A DNA stretch of 64,000 nucleotides from Nonomuraea rhodomycinica (GTDB taxonomy: Bacteria > Actinomycetota > Actinomycetes > Streptosporangiales > Streptosporangiaceae), in assembly GCF_013363995.1 (NCBI RefSeq), contig NZ_JABWGO010000017.1, positions 1-64,000 on the forward strand. Reading direction: 5' to 3'. The notes under the pieces were generated by a model, which saw only the letters and a program-made list of their open reading frames with translations, was not told the DNA's origin and made no database searches. This document shows, piece after piece, positions 25,010 through 33,276 of this stretch (within the stretch, counting starts at the first letter, position 1; every line of letters begins with the position of its first letter). A program made the position numbers and the translations under genes.

Positions 25010-26493
25010 GCCTCACCGCCGTCCTGATCGTCGTCGTGGCGGCGGTGCTCATCGGCGCGTTCGGCATCCGGGTCTCGCGCACCACCTCCGACTTCTACGT
25101 CGCCTCCCGCACGGTCAGCCCGCTCTGGAACGCCTCCGCCATCGGCGGCGAGTACCTGTCGGCCGCCTCCTTCCTGGGGGTGGCCGGGCTGATCCTGTCG
25201 TTCGGCGCCGACATGCTGTGGCTGCCGGTGGGCTGGACGGGCGGCTACCTGGTGCTGCTGGTGCTGGTGTCGGCCCCGCTGCGCCGTTCGGGGGCGTACA
25301 CGCTGCCGGACTTCGCCGAGGCGCGGCTGGAGTCGATGACCGTGCGCCGCGCCGCGAGCGTGCTCGTCGTGCTCATCGGCTGGCTGTACCTGATGCCGCA
25401 GTTCCAGAGCGCCGGCCTGGTGCTGAGGGAGATCACGGGGGCGCCGCACTGGGCGGGCGGGCTGCTCGTGGCGGTGGTCGTCGCGGTCAACGTGCTGTCC
25501 GGCGGCATGCGGTCGATCACGTTCGTGCAGGCGTTCCAGTACTGGCTGAAGCTGACGGCGCTGGCAGTGCCGCTGGTGTTCCTGCTCATGGCGTGGCGGG
25601 CCGGCGGCGGGCCCGGGCTGAGCCCGCAGGACGCCGCCACCTGGCAGGTGCCGCTGGCCGGCGGTAAGGAGTACGCGCTGTACTCGACGTACTCGCTGAT
25701 CCTGGCCACGTTCCTCGGCACCATGGGCCTGCCCCACGTGCTCGTGCGCTTCTACACCAACCCCGACGGGCGGGCCGCGCGCCGCACCACGCTCGTCGTG
25801 CTGTCGCTGCTCGGCGCCTTCTACCTGCTGCCCGCCCTGTACGGCTGGCTCGGCCGGCTGTACGCGCCGGACCTGGTCCGCACCGACGCCGTCGTGCTCA
25901 CCCTGCCCGGCCGGATGGTCGGCGGCACGCTCGGCGAGCTGCTGACCGCGCTGGTCACGGCCGGGGCGTTCGCCGCGTTCCTGTCCACCTCCTCCGGCCT
26001 GACCGTGTCGGTGGCCGGGGTCATCGCGCAGGACCTGCTCAAGGGCGGGGTCCGCTCGTTCCGGATCGCGACGCTCATGGCGGTCGCCGTGCCCCTCGGG
26101 CTGGCGCTGCAGGCCCGGGCGCTGCCGGTGGCGGACGTGGTGGGGCTGGCGTTCGCGGTGGCCGCGTCGTCGTTCTGCCCACTGCTGGTGCTCGGCATCT
26201 GGTGGCGGCGGCTCAGCACCGCGGGGGCGCTCGCGGGACTGTTCGTGGGCGGCGGGCTGGCCTGCGCGGCGGTGCTCGTCACGATCGTCGGCGGCCCGTA
26301 CGAGGGGCTCGCGAACGCGCTGCTCGCCCAGCCGGCGGCGTGGACGGTGCCGATCGCGTTCGTGGTGATGGTGGCCGTGTCGTTCCTGACGCCGCACCGG
26401 GTGCCGCCGGGCGTGGGCCGCACGATGGTGCGCCTGCACACGCCCGAGGACCTCGACCTGGACCGCGGCGACTGGCGGCCCCGCTCCTCCTGA
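25006..26493 (+). CDS. Sodium/solute symporter (acetate/monocarboxylate type)
   Basis: A 495-residue integral membrane transporter of the SSS family with about 13 membrane segments. Family marks are TSDFYVASRTVSPLWNASAI and GGEYLSAASFLGVAGLILS near the N-terminus, GLPHVLVRFYTNPDGRAARR in the middle and FAAFLSTSSGLTVSVAGVIA later. It is in the ActP/MctC group that takes up acetate, pyruvate or related acids with Na+ or H+. GTG 25006 overlaps the DUF485 gene. Being coupled to a LytS/LytTR pair, it is likely induced by its own substrate. A second DUF485/symporter pair is at 33277-35213. Confidence 0.9.
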   Translation: MSLTAVLIVVVAAVLIGAFGIRVSRTTSDFYVASRTVSPLWNASAIGGEYLSAASFLGVAGLILSFGADMLWLPVGWTGGYLVLLVLVSAPLRRSGAYTLPDFAEARLESMTVRRAASVLVVLIGWLYLMPQFQSAGLVLREITGAPHWAGGLLVAVVVAVNVLSGGMRSITFVQAFQYWLKLTALAVPLVFLLMAWRAGGGPGLSPQDAATWQVPLAGGKEYALYSTYSLILATFLGTMGLPHVLVRFYTNPDGRAARRTTLVVLSLLGAFYLLPALYGWLGRLYAPDLVRTDAVVLTLPGRMVGGTLGELLTALVTAGAFAAFLSTSSGLTVSVAGVIAQDLLKGGVRSFRIATLMAVAVPLGLALQARALPVADVVGLAFAVAASSFCPLLVLGIWWRRLSTAGALAGLFVGGGLACAAVLVTIVGGPYEGLANALLAQPAAWTVPIAFVVMVAVSFLTPHRVPPGVGRTMVRLHTPEDLDLDRGDWRPRSS

Positions 26494-26544
26494 CCCGCGC
26501 CCGGGAATGCGGGGCGGTGGCCGGGTGTTGAGGCGGGCATCCGG

Positions 26545-26556
26545 TTGAAGTTTCAA
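26545..26556. promoter_or_regulatory. Short palindrome before the pirin gene
   Basis: TTGAA-GT-TTCAA, a perfect inverted repeat just upstream of the GGAGGTGG ribosome site. TTGAA/TTCAA half-sites are typical of MarR-family operators. No MarR gene lies in the window, so the binding protein would be encoded elsewhere. Confidence 0.45.
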
Positions 26557-26573
26557 TCAAATGGAGGTGGGAC

Positions 26574-27563
26574 ATGCCCGCCATCACCGCCGACACCCTG
26601 ACCCTGCCCCGCGTCGCCGTACCCGACCCGGCCCTCGCCGGACGGCGCCCCGTGAGGTCGGTGACGACCGCGCCCAGCGGCTTCGAGGGCGAGGGCTTCC
26701 CGGTGCGCCGCGCGTTCGCCGGCCTGCCGCAGTCCCTGCTGGACCCGTTCATCCACATGGACCAGATGGGCGAGGTCGAGTACGCGCCCGGCGAGCCCAA
26801 GGGCACGCCCTGGCACCCGCACCGCGGCTTCGAGACCGTCACCTACATCATCGACGGCGTCTTCGAGCACCAGGACTCCCAAGGCGGCGGCGGCACGATC
26901 ACCGACGGCGACACCCAGTGGATGACCGCCGGGTCGGGGCTGCTGCACATCGAGAAGCCCCCGGAGCACCTCGTGGTCTCGGGCGGGCTGTTCCACGGCG
27001 TCCAGCTCTGGGTCAACCTGCCCCGCGCCCACAAGTTCCACCTGCCCCGCTACCAGGACATCCGCGGCCGCCAGGCGGCGCTGCTCGCCTCGCCCGACGG
27101 CGGCGCGCTGCTCCGCGTGATCGCCGGCGAGCTGGACGGGCACGCCGGTCCGGGCGTCACGTTCACCCCGATCACGATGGTGCACGCGACCGTGAGCCCC
27201 GGCGCCCGGCTGGAGCTGCCGTGGAACCCCGGCTACAACGCCCTCGCGTACGTGCTGGCGGGCCAGGGCTTCGCCGGGCCCGAGCGCAGGCCGGTCCAGA
27301 AGGGGCAGCTCGCCCTCTTCGGCCCGGGCGGCGCGCTCACCGTCGAGGCCGCCACGGCCCAGCCGCAGGCCGAGCCGAACCTGGAGGTGCTGCTGCTCGG
27401 CGGGCAGCCCATCCGCGAGCCGGTCGTCCACTACGGCCCCTTCGTGATGAACACCCGCGCCGAGATCATCCAGGCGATGGAGGACTACCAGGCCGGCCGC
27501 CTGGGCGTCGTCCCCGCCGACCGCGTCCCGCACGCCGACGGGCCCGTCCCGGGAGAGGAGTGA
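26574..27563 (+). CDS. Pirin family protein
   Basis: A 329-residue bicupin. The N-terminal cupin carries the metal-binding signature PWHPHRGFETVTYIIDGVFEH (near residue 83) and the second histidine site LLHIEKPPEHL. The C-terminal cupin holds PGYNALAYVLAGQGFAG. Some pirins are quercetinases, others redox-sensing cofactors. ATG 26574 follows GGAGGTGG. It is followed 1 bp later by the TPR gene, so the two form an operon. Confidence 0.9.
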   Translation: MPAITADTLTLPRVAVPDPALAGRRPVRSVTTAPSGFEGEGFPVRRAFAGLPQSLLDPFIHMDQMGEVEYAPGEPKGTPWHPHRGFETVTYIIDGVFEHQDSQGGGGTITDGDTQWMTAGSGLLHIEKPPEHLVVSGGLFHGVQLWVNLPRAHKFHLPRYQDIRGRQAALLASPDGGALLRVIAGELDGHAGPGVTFTPITMVHATVSPGARLELPWNPGYNALAYVLAGQGFAGPERRPVQKGQLALFGPGGALTVEAATAQPQAEPNLEVLLLGGQPIREPVVHYGPFVMNTRAEIIQAMEDYQAGRLGVVPADRVPHADGPVPGEE

Positions 27564-27564
27564 C

Positions 27565-27894
27565 ATGCCGATCGAGAAGATCGAGCAGCTGGCCGAGGAG
27601 TACGAGCGCGGCCGCCTGTTCTTCGACGCCAAGGACTACATCGGGGCCGCCCGCATCCTGGCCGAGGTGGTGGCGGCGGCGCCGGACAACCTGGGGGCCC
27701 GGCTGCTGCTGGCCCGCGCCTACTACCACTCGGCCCAGCTCGGCCGGGCCGAGGCCCAGCTCCGGCTGATCCTGGAGCGCGACCCGGCCGAGGGGTACGC
27801 GTGCCTGCTGCTCGGCCGTACGCTCCAGCGGCAGCACCGGCCGAAGGACGCCGAGCCGTACCTGCGGCTGCACGCCGCGATGACCGGCGCCTGA
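27565..27894 (+). CDS. Tetratricopeptide repeat protein
   Basis: A 109-residue helical protein with about three TPR-like units (KDYIGAARILAEVVAAAPDN; LLLARAYYHSAQLGRAEAQL; ACLLLGRTLQRQHRPKDAEP). Such proteins serve as protein-interaction scaffolds. It starts 1 bp after the pirin gene stop, behind GGAGAGGAG, and is converged upon by the LacI gene. It is a frequent neighbour of pirin genes in actinomycetes; what it binds is unknown. Confidence 0.82.
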   Translation: MPIEKIEQLAEEYERGRLFFDAKDYIGAARILAEVVAAAPDNLGARLLLARAYYHSAQLGRAEAQLRLILERDPAEGYACLLLGRTLQRQHRPKDAEPYLRLHAAMTGA

Positions 27895-27902
27895 CGCTCC
27901 GG

Positions 27903-27932
27903 CTCCCCCCGCTAGCGGGCGGGCGGGGGGAG
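27903..27932. terminator. Bidirectional hairpin between TPR and LacI genes
   Basis: CTCCCCCCGC (27903-27912) pairs with GCGGGGGGAG (27923-27932) around a 10-base loop. It overlaps the last codons of the LacI gene and lies 8 bases after the TPR gene stop, so it can serve both convergent transcripts. Confidence 0.75.
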
Positions 27933-28910
27933 TTCGCCGGAGCCGCGGGCGACCAGCTCGACCGGGACCTTGACCCGGCGCGGCGTGTCCGAGGGGCTCA
28001 GCAGCAGGTCCACGGCGCTGCGCCCCAGCCGGGTCACGTCGTAGCGCACCACCGTCACCCCCGGATTGAACACGTCCGCCAGCGCGAAGTCGTCGAACCC
28101 CACGTACGCCGGGCGCTCGGGCCGCTCGCGCAGCGCCTGGATGATGCCGATGGCGGCCCGGTTGTTGGTGGCGAAGAACGCCGTGGGCGGGTCGTCCAGC
28201 TCCAGCAGCCGCGCCACCTCGTGCCCGGCCCGCCACGGGTCGAAGACGCCCCGCACCACCAGCGACTCGTCCACCCCGGCCCCGGCCTCCCGCAGCGCGG
28301 CGCGGTAGCCGGTGGCGCGGGCGTGGACCGAGCTGAGCGCCTCGTCGTCGGAGATCAGCGCGATGCGCCGGTGACCGCGCGCCAGCAGGTGCTCGGTCGC
28401 CATCCGGCCGCCCCGGACGTCGTCCAGCAGCACCACGTCGGCCCGCTCCAGGCCGTGCGGCACCCGGTCCACGAACACCGCGGTCAGGCCGCCGTGCTCG
28501 GCCAGCCAGCCGTGGTCGGCGGCCGAGGGCACGATGATCAGCGAGTCCACGCCCCGGGCGTACATGGACTCCACCAGCATCCGCTCCCGCTCCGGCCGCT
28601 CCTCGTAGGAGCCGAAGACCACGAGCGCCTCGTGGTCGGCCGCCGCCGCCTCGACCGACTTGGCGAGGCGCGAGTAGAACTCGTTGGAGATGTTCTCCAT
28701 GATCAGGCCGATGGTCAGCATGGTGGCGCCGCGGGCCAGGCGGGCGGCGGCCTCGTTGCGGCGGAAGCCGAGCGCGCTGATGGCCTCCTGCACCCGGCGC
28801 TGGAGGACGGGGCTGACGTGCGGCTCCTGGTTGACCACCCGCGAGACGGTCTTCAGGCTGACGCCCGCCTTGCGGGCCACGTCCTCCATGGTGGGTTTGC
28901 GCGCGGTCAT
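27912..28910 (-). CDS. LacI-family transcriptional regulator
   Basis: A 332-residue repressor. The N-terminal LacI helix-turn-helix is MEDVARKAGVSLKTVSRVVN, with the hinge region after it. The periplasmic-binding-protein-like effector domain follows (LTIGLIMENISNEFYSRLAK, LLDDVRGGRMATEHLLARGH, FFATNNRAAIGIIQAL). It is divergent from the PLP-enzyme gene with only 14 bp between start codons. Its likely sites are the palindrome ahead of the ABC importer (30099-30110) and a related site inside the PLP gene. The ATG at 28892, which begins the HTH itself, is an alternative start. It is expected to sense a sugar or sugar derivative. Confidence 0.92.
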   Translation of the reverse strand: MTARKPTMEDVARKAGVSLKTVSRVVNQEPHVSPVLQRRVQEAISALGFRRNEAAARLARGATMLTIGLIMENISNEFYSRLAKSVEAAAADHEALVVFGSYEERPERERMLVESMYARGVDSLIIVPSAADHGWLAEHGGLTAVFVDRVPHGLERADVVLLDDVRGGRMATEHLLARGHRRIALISDDEALSSVHARATGYRAALREAGAGVDESLVVRGVFDPWRAGHEVARLLELDDPPTAFFATNNRAAIGIIQALRERPERPAYVGFDDFALADVFNPGVTVVRYDVTRLGRSAVDLLLSPSDTPRRVKVPVELVARGSGELPPPAR

Positions 28911-28924
28911 ACTACTGTGCCCCC
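28905..28924. promoter_or_regulatory. Very compact divergent start region
   Basis: Only 14 bases separate the start codons of the LacI gene (28910, minus) and the PLP gene (28925, plus), with no ribosome site for either. A TACTAC box at 28910-28915 lies at leaderless -10 distance from ATG 28925. The overlapping TAGTAT on the other strand could serve a LacI transcript starting inside the annotated frame. Leaderless expression of the PLP gene is the simplest reading. Confidence 0.35.
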
Positions 28925-30088
28925 ATGGACGATGACTGGATCTGTGGCCGGCTGGGCGAGGACGAACCGTGGATGCTGGGCGCGGTCAACCCGCCGGTGT
29001 TCGAGAACTCGCTGTTCACCTTCGCCGGCGCCGGCGAGCTGGGCGAGGCCATCAGGAACGAGGACGAGCGCTACGTCTACTGGCGCGGCACCAACCCGAC
29101 CGTGGACCTCGCGCAGCGCAAGCTGGCGGCGCTGGAGCGGGCCGAGCGGGCCAAGTGCTTCGCCTCCGGGATGGGAGCCATCGCGGCGACGATCTCGTCG
29201 CTGGTGTCGGCCGGCGACCATGTGCTGGTGCTGGGCGCGGTCTACGGGCCGACCACCCAGTTCCTGCGTTACCTGGAGAAGTTCGGCGTCACGCATACGC
29301 ACGTCGACGATCTCGCCAGTGGTGACAGCGCTATCAGAGAGAGCACTCGTCTACTGTACTTCGAGTCGCCCTCCTACATGCGCTACGAGATCTTCGACAT
29401 CCCCGCCGTGACGGCGTGGGCGGCCGAGCGCGGCCTGGTGACGGTGATGGACAACACCTGGTCCACCCCGATCTTCCAGAAGCCGCTCACCATGGGCGTC
29501 GACCTGGTGATCCACTCGCTGTCGAAGTACGTGGGCGGCCACAGCGACCTCGTCGGCGGAGTGGTGGCCGGGCCGTCGCGGCTGATCAGGCCGCTCGCGC
29601 TGACCGAGTACCAGCTCTACGGCGCCGCCATGTCCCCGCACGACGCCGCCAAGGTCATCAAGGGGCTGCGCACGCTCCCCGTGCGGATGCCCGCCCACCA
29701 GGAGCGCGGGCTGGCGGTGGCGCGCTTCCTCGACGACCACCCGGCCGTGCGGCGCGTCAACCACCCGGGGCTGCCCTCGCACCCGGGCCACGCGCTGGCC
29801 GTGCGGCAGATGTCGGGCTTCTCCAGCGTGTTCAGCCTGGAGCTCGACACCGACTCGCGCGAGGAGGCCGGGGCGTTCATCGACCTGCTGCGGCACTTCC
29901 GCGTCGGGGTGTCGTGGGGCGGCTTCGAGAGCCTGGTCAACGCGCCCGCCCTGACCGTCGAGGAGAGCGTGCGGGCCACCATGGGCATCCCCGTCGGGCT
30001 GGTGCGGCTGTCGGTGGGCCTGGAGCCGGCCGACACATTGATCAAGGACCTGGGACTGGCGCTGGAGGGGGTCGGTCGCCTAGCGTGA
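28925..30088 (+). CDS. Cys/Met-metabolism PLP enzyme (cystathionine gamma-synthase/lyase family)
   Basis: A fold-type I PLP enzyme of 387 residues. It shows YVYWRGTNPTVDLAQRKLAAL near residue 55 (cut from its context), the cofactor-binding FASGMGAIAATISSL, VMDNTWSTPIFQKPLTMG with the ring Asp, and the Schiff-base lysine in HSLSKYVGGHSDLVGG. This family makes or breaks C-S bonds (cystathionine synthase or lyase, methionine gamma-lyase) and includes O-acetyl-L-homoserine enzymes. The neighbourhood is unusual: a LacI regulator in front and a sugar-type ABC importer 42 bp behind. A stretch around codons 132-145 uses rare codons and contains an operator-like site. Confidence 0.88.
   Translation: MDDDWICGRLGEDEPWMLGAVNPPVFENSLFTFAGAGELGEAIRNEDERYVYWRGTNPTVDLAQRKLAALERAERAKCFASGMGAIAATISSLVSAGDHVLVLGAVYGPTTQFLRYLEKFGVTHTHVDDLASGDSAIRESTRLLYFESPSYMRYEIFDIPAVTAWAAERGLVTVMDNTWSTPIFQKPLTMGVDLVIHSLSKYVGGHSDLVGGVVAGPSRLIRPLALTEYQLYGAAMSPHDAAKVIKGLRTLPVRMPAHQERGLAVARFLDDHPAVRRVNHPGLPSHPGHALAVRQMSGFSSVFSLELDTDSREEAGAFIDLLRHFRVGVSWGGFESLVNAPALTVEESVRATMGIPVGLVRLSVGLEPADTLIKDLGLALEGVGRLA
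29323..29336. promoter_or_regulatory. LacI-type operator-like sequence inside the PLP gene
   Basis: TGACAGCGCTATCA is a 14-base near-perfect palindrome (one mismatched pair). It shares GACAGCGCT with the palindrome at 30099-30110. It lies in coding sequence where seven of about a dozen codons are rare for this genome (AGT, GGT, GCT, AGA, ACT, CGT, CTA). This suggests selection on the DNA itself. Possible role: auxiliary operator looping to the main site 770 bp away. Confidence 0.5.
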
Positions 30089-30098
30089 CCTGCACGCT

Positions 30099-30110
30099 GA
30101 CAGCGCTGTC
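30099..30110. promoter_or_regulatory. LacI-type operator before the ABC importer operon
   Basis: GACAGCGCTGTC, a perfect 12-bp palindrome with the central CG step characteristic of LacI-family operators. It lies 20 bases upstream of the binding-protein start codon and 10 bases after the PLP gene stop. The LacI gene at 27912-28910 is the obvious candidate to bind it. Confidence 0.7.
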
Positions 30111-30130
30111 TCATCCCGTGCGGAGGCAAG

Positions 30131-31393
30131 ATGAAAACCCCCCTCCTGTCCGCCTCGTCCGCCGCCATGGCCACGGCCCTCCTCCTCGCGGGGTGCGGCT
30201 CCGGCTCCTCCTCGGGGGAGGTGCGGCTGCGCATGATCGAGAGCCTGACCAGCCCCGAGCGGACCAAGCTGATCAAGACCTTGATCGAGGGCTTCGAGAA
30301 GGCGAACCCGGGCGTGGAGGTGGAGCTCGTCTCGCCCCCGCTGGACAGCGCCGATCAGAAGATCACCCAGATCCTGCAGACGAAGAAGGACCTGGACGTG
30401 CTGGAGGTGCGCGACCACACGGCCAAGTCCTTCTCCAACAACGGCTGGCTGGCCGAACTGCCCACCACGCAGTGGGCCGGCTGGGCCGACCTGACCGAGC
30501 TGGCCCAGAAGAAGGCCGTGGAGGTCGGCGGCAAGGCCTACCTCTACCCGTACGGCTTCTACCAGCGCACGCTGTTCTACCGCACCGACTGGGGCCTGGC
30601 CCAGCCGCCGAAGACCTGGCAGGAGCTGTACGAGGCCGGCAAGAAGATGACCTCCGGCGACCGCTTCGGCTACTCCTTCCGGGGCGGCAAGGGCGGCGCC
30701 GACTACGCGGTCATGATGATCAGCGCGTACAACGGCGAGGCCCTCGACCCGCAGAAGTCGTTCTTCCTCAAGGACAAGCGGACGATCTTCTCGACCCCCG
30801 AGGCCGCGCAGGCCCTCGACCTGTACGTCAAGATCTTCAAGGAGGCGTCGCCGCCCGACTCGGTCTCCTGGGGCTACCCCGAGATGGTCCAGGGCTTCAC
30901 CTCCGGCGTCACCGGCATGCTCATCCAGGACCCGGAGGTCATCAAGACCGTCGAGGAGAGCGGGGTCAAGACGTGGTCCACGGCCCCCATCCCGAAGGGC
31001 CCGTCGGGCTACGCCTTCCAGCCGGTCGGCTACGCCGGGTGGGGCGTCACCTCCTTCAGCACGCACCAGAAGGAGGCGGTCAAGCTCGTGCAGTACCTGT
31101 CGGAGGCCCAGCAGAGCATCGCCTTCGCCAAGGGCAACTCCCTCATCCCGATCTCCAGGCAGGCGCAGAGCGACCCGCAGTTCTCGCAAGGGGCGTGGAA
31201 GGCGTACCTGGAGGCGCAGCAGGACCCGAAGCAGGTCATCACGGTCCGGCCGGTCGACTACCCGGGCTGGAGCCAGTTCATCGCCGACTCCGACCGTGAC
31301 GTCCAGGCGCTCATCACCGGCAAGAAGAGCGTCGCCGAGGTGCTGAAGGCGTGGGACGCGTTCTGGGCGGACCAGGCGAAGAAGGTCTCATGA
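30131..31393 (+). CDS. ABC importer solute-binding lipoprotein (carbohydrate type)
   Basis: A 420-residue family 1 extracellular binding protein. The signal peptide ends in the lipobox LLLAGCGSGSS, so the protein is tethered to the membrane. The mature part starts EVRLRMIESLTSPERTKLIK and shows the family's GFEKANPGVEVELVSPP, YGFYQRTLFYRTDWGL and EAAQALDLYVKIFKEA. It presents a sugar or sugar-like ligand to the two permeases that follow. ATG 30131 has GGAGG. Its stop overlaps the first permease start. Confidence 0.9.
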   Translation: MKTPLLSASSAAMATALLLAGCGSGSSSGEVRLRMIESLTSPERTKLIKTLIEGFEKANPGVEVELVSPPLDSADQKITQILQTKKDLDVLEVRDHTAKSFSNNGWLAELPTTQWAGWADLTELAQKKAVEVGGKAYLYPYGFYQRTLFYRTDWGLAQPPKTWQELYEAGKKMTSGDRFGYSFRGGKGGADYAVMMISAYNGEALDPQKSFFLKDKRTIFSTPEAAQALDLYVKIFKEASPPDSVSWGYPEMVQGFTSGVTGMLIQDPEVIKTVEESGVKTWSTAPIPKGPSGYAFQPVGYAGWGVTSFSTHQKEAVKLVQYLSEAQQSIAFAKGNSLIPISRQAQSDPQFSQGAWKAYLEAQQDPKQVITVRPVDYPGWSQFIADSDRDVQALITGKKSVAEVLKAWDAFWADQAKKVS

Positions 31394-32298
31394 GCCGGGC
31401 CGCACAGGCCGCCCGTCCGGCCTTCACCGGGCGCAAGGCCAGGTTCGTCGCGCTGTGCCTGCTGCCGGGCGCTCTGTTCGTGCTGCTGTTCACGTACTAC
31501 CCGATGATCCGCGGCGCGGTCATCGCCTTCCAGCGCTACAACCTGTTCGACATCACCTCGACGCCGTTCGTCGGGCTGGAGAACTTCCGGGCGGTGCTGG
31601 CGGAGGACCGGTTCTGGACGGCGCTGCGCAACACCGGCACCTGGGTGGCGGTCTCGCTGTTCTTCCAGTTCTTCCTCGGGTTCGGGCTGGCGCTGCTGCT
31701 GCGCCGGCACTTCCGGGGCCGCGCGCTCTACCAGGCGTGGGTGTTCTTCCCGTGGGCCATGTCCGGCTTCCTCATCGGGCTGCTGTGGCGGTGGATGTTC
31801 AACGGGCAGTTCGGCGTGGTCAACGACCTGCTGCTGAAGGCCGGGATCATCGACGAGCGGATCGGGTTCCTGGCCTCGCCGGGCTGGGCGATGACGTCGG
31901 TGATCGTGGCCAACGTCTGGTACGGCGTGACGTTCTTCGCGATCATGATCATGGCGGCGCTGCAGTCGGTGCCGGCCGAGCTGTACGAGGCGGCGTCGGT
32001 GGACGGCGCCTCCCGGGCGCGGCAGTTCTGGCACGTGACGCTGCCGCACATCCGCCCGACGCTGGCGCTGATCGTGCTGCTGCGGATCATCTGGATCCTC
32101 AACTTCCCCGACCTCATCTACGCGATGACCGGGGGCGGCCCGGCGGGCGGCACCGACATCATCACGACGTTCCTCATCCAGCAGGTCATCGGCGGCGACT
32201 ACGGCCGCGCCGGGGCGGTCGGGATGCTCGTCCTCGGCCTGCTGCTCGCCTTCAGCGTCTTCTACCTCAACGCCACCCGATTCGAGAGGTCCCGATGA
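31390..32298 (+). CDS. ABC importer permease, first subunit (MalF type)
   Basis: A 302-residue membrane protein with about six helices. The EAA loop that docks the ATPase reads YEAASVDGASRARQFWHVTL and the C-terminal TGGGPAGGTDIITTFLIQQV is typical of MalF/UgpA-type subunits. ATG 31390 overlaps the binding-protein stop (ATGA). It functions with the next gene; no ATPase gene is in the cluster, so a shared MsiK-like ATPase elsewhere is expected. Confidence 0.9.
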   Translation: MSRAAQAARPAFTGRKARFVALCLLPGALFVLLFTYYPMIRGAVIAFQRYNLFDITSTPFVGLENFRAVLAEDRFWTALRNTGTWVAVSLFFQFFLGFGLALLLRRHFRGRALYQAWVFFPWAMSGFLIGLLWRWMFNGQFGVVNDLLLKAGIIDERIGFLASPGWAMTSVIVANVWYGVTFFAIMIMAALQSVPAELYEAASVDGASRARQFWHVTLPHIRPTLALIVLLRIIWILNFPDLIYAMTGGGPAGGTDIITTFLIQQVIGGDYGRAGAVGMLVLGLLLAFSVFYLNATRFERSR

Positions 32299-33110
32299 GA
32301 CGCCTGGCCAAGGGGACCGTGCTGGCCGTCTGGCTGCTGATCACGCTGTTCCCGCTGTACTGGATCACCGTCACCTCGCTCAAGCCCAAGGCGGAGATCT
32401 TCTCCATGCCGCTGCGGTACTGGCCGGGCGAGGTGACCTTCGAGCACTACGCCGACCTGTTCTCCTTCGCCGACTTCGGCGCGTACCTGGTCAACAGCCT
32501 GCTCGTCTCGCTGGCCGCGGCGGCGGCCGTCACCGTGATCGGGGTGCTCGGCGGCTACACGCTGGCCCGCTTCTCCTTCCCGGGCCGGGGCGCGCTGATG
32601 CTGGCGTTCCTCGTCACGCAGATGATCCCGCTGTTCATCGCGCTCGGGCCGCTCTACCTGCTGATGTCCGACCTCGGCCTGCTCAACCACCTGGCGGGCC
32701 TCATGGTGGTGTACGTCGCCATGCTGGTGCCGTTCGCCACGATCATCATGCGCGGCTTCTACGAGCGGATCCCGGTGGCGCTGGAGGAGGCGGCGCAGGT
32801 GGACGGCGCCTCCCGGCTGGCGGCGATGGTGCGCGTGGTGATCCCCGTCATGCTGCCGGGCATCGCGGCGACGTTCGTCTTCGCGTTCGTGCAGTGCTGG
32901 AACGAGCTGTTCCTGGCCATCACGTTCATCGACAGCGAGGACGCCAAGACGATCCCGGTGGCCATGAACTCCTTCATCACCCAGTACGACATCGACTGGG
33001 GGTCGATGGCCGCGGCGACCGTGGTGTCGGTGATCCCGACGCTGGTGCTCTTCGCCGCGATCCGGCGCTACATCGTGGAGGGGCTCACCGCGGGCGCCGT
33101 CAAGGGGTGA
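32295..33110 (+). CDS. ABC importer permease, second subunit (MalG type)
   Basis: A 271-residue membrane protein, with LFPLYWITVTSLKPKAEIFS at the N-terminus and the EAA loop LEEAAQVDGASRLAAMVRVV. The C-terminal IRRYIVEGLTAGAVKG is the classic end of MalG-like subunits. ATG 32295 overlaps the previous stop. It is the last gene of the importer operon; no glycosidase or ATPase follows, which leaves the substrate open. Confidence 0.9.
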   Translation: MRRLAKGTVLAVWLLITLFPLYWITVTSLKPKAEIFSMPLRYWPGEVTFEHYADLFSFADFGAYLVNSLLVSLAAAAAVTVIGVLGGYTLARFSFPGRGALMLAFLVTQMIPLFIALGPLYLLMSDLGLLNHLAGLMVVYVAMLVPFATIIMRGFYERIPVALEEAAQVDGASRLAAMVRVVIPVMLPGIAATFVFAFVQCWNELFLAITFIDSEDAKTIPVAMNSFITQYDIDWGSMAAATVVSVIPTLVLFAAIRRYIVEGLTAGAVKG

Positions 33111-33249
33111 GATCGCGCGGCGACCGTTCGTCGTGCGAATGGGACCTTTCACCGCAAGCGCCGCTCATCTGGTCGCCATCCGCAAGCGGCTCGGCGAACG
33201 AGCAGGTAGAGGGCCTCCACTACGGGTAGGTTGCGCTCCTACGGTGTGC

Positions 33250-33263
33250 GTGACCCGCATCAC
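33250..33263. promoter_or_regulatory. CRP/GlxR-like site before the DUF485/acetate symporter genes
   Basis: GTGACCCGCATCAC matches the GTGA-N6-TCAC core of CRP-family sites exactly, and the next base also fits (TCACA). It lies 13 bases before the GTG start, just ahead of the GGAGG ribosome site, a position from which a bound protein would more likely block than activate. Control of acetate uptake by cAMP-responsive regulators is known in other actinobacteria. Confidence 0.55.
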
Positions 33264-33276
33264 AGTGGAGGTCTCC

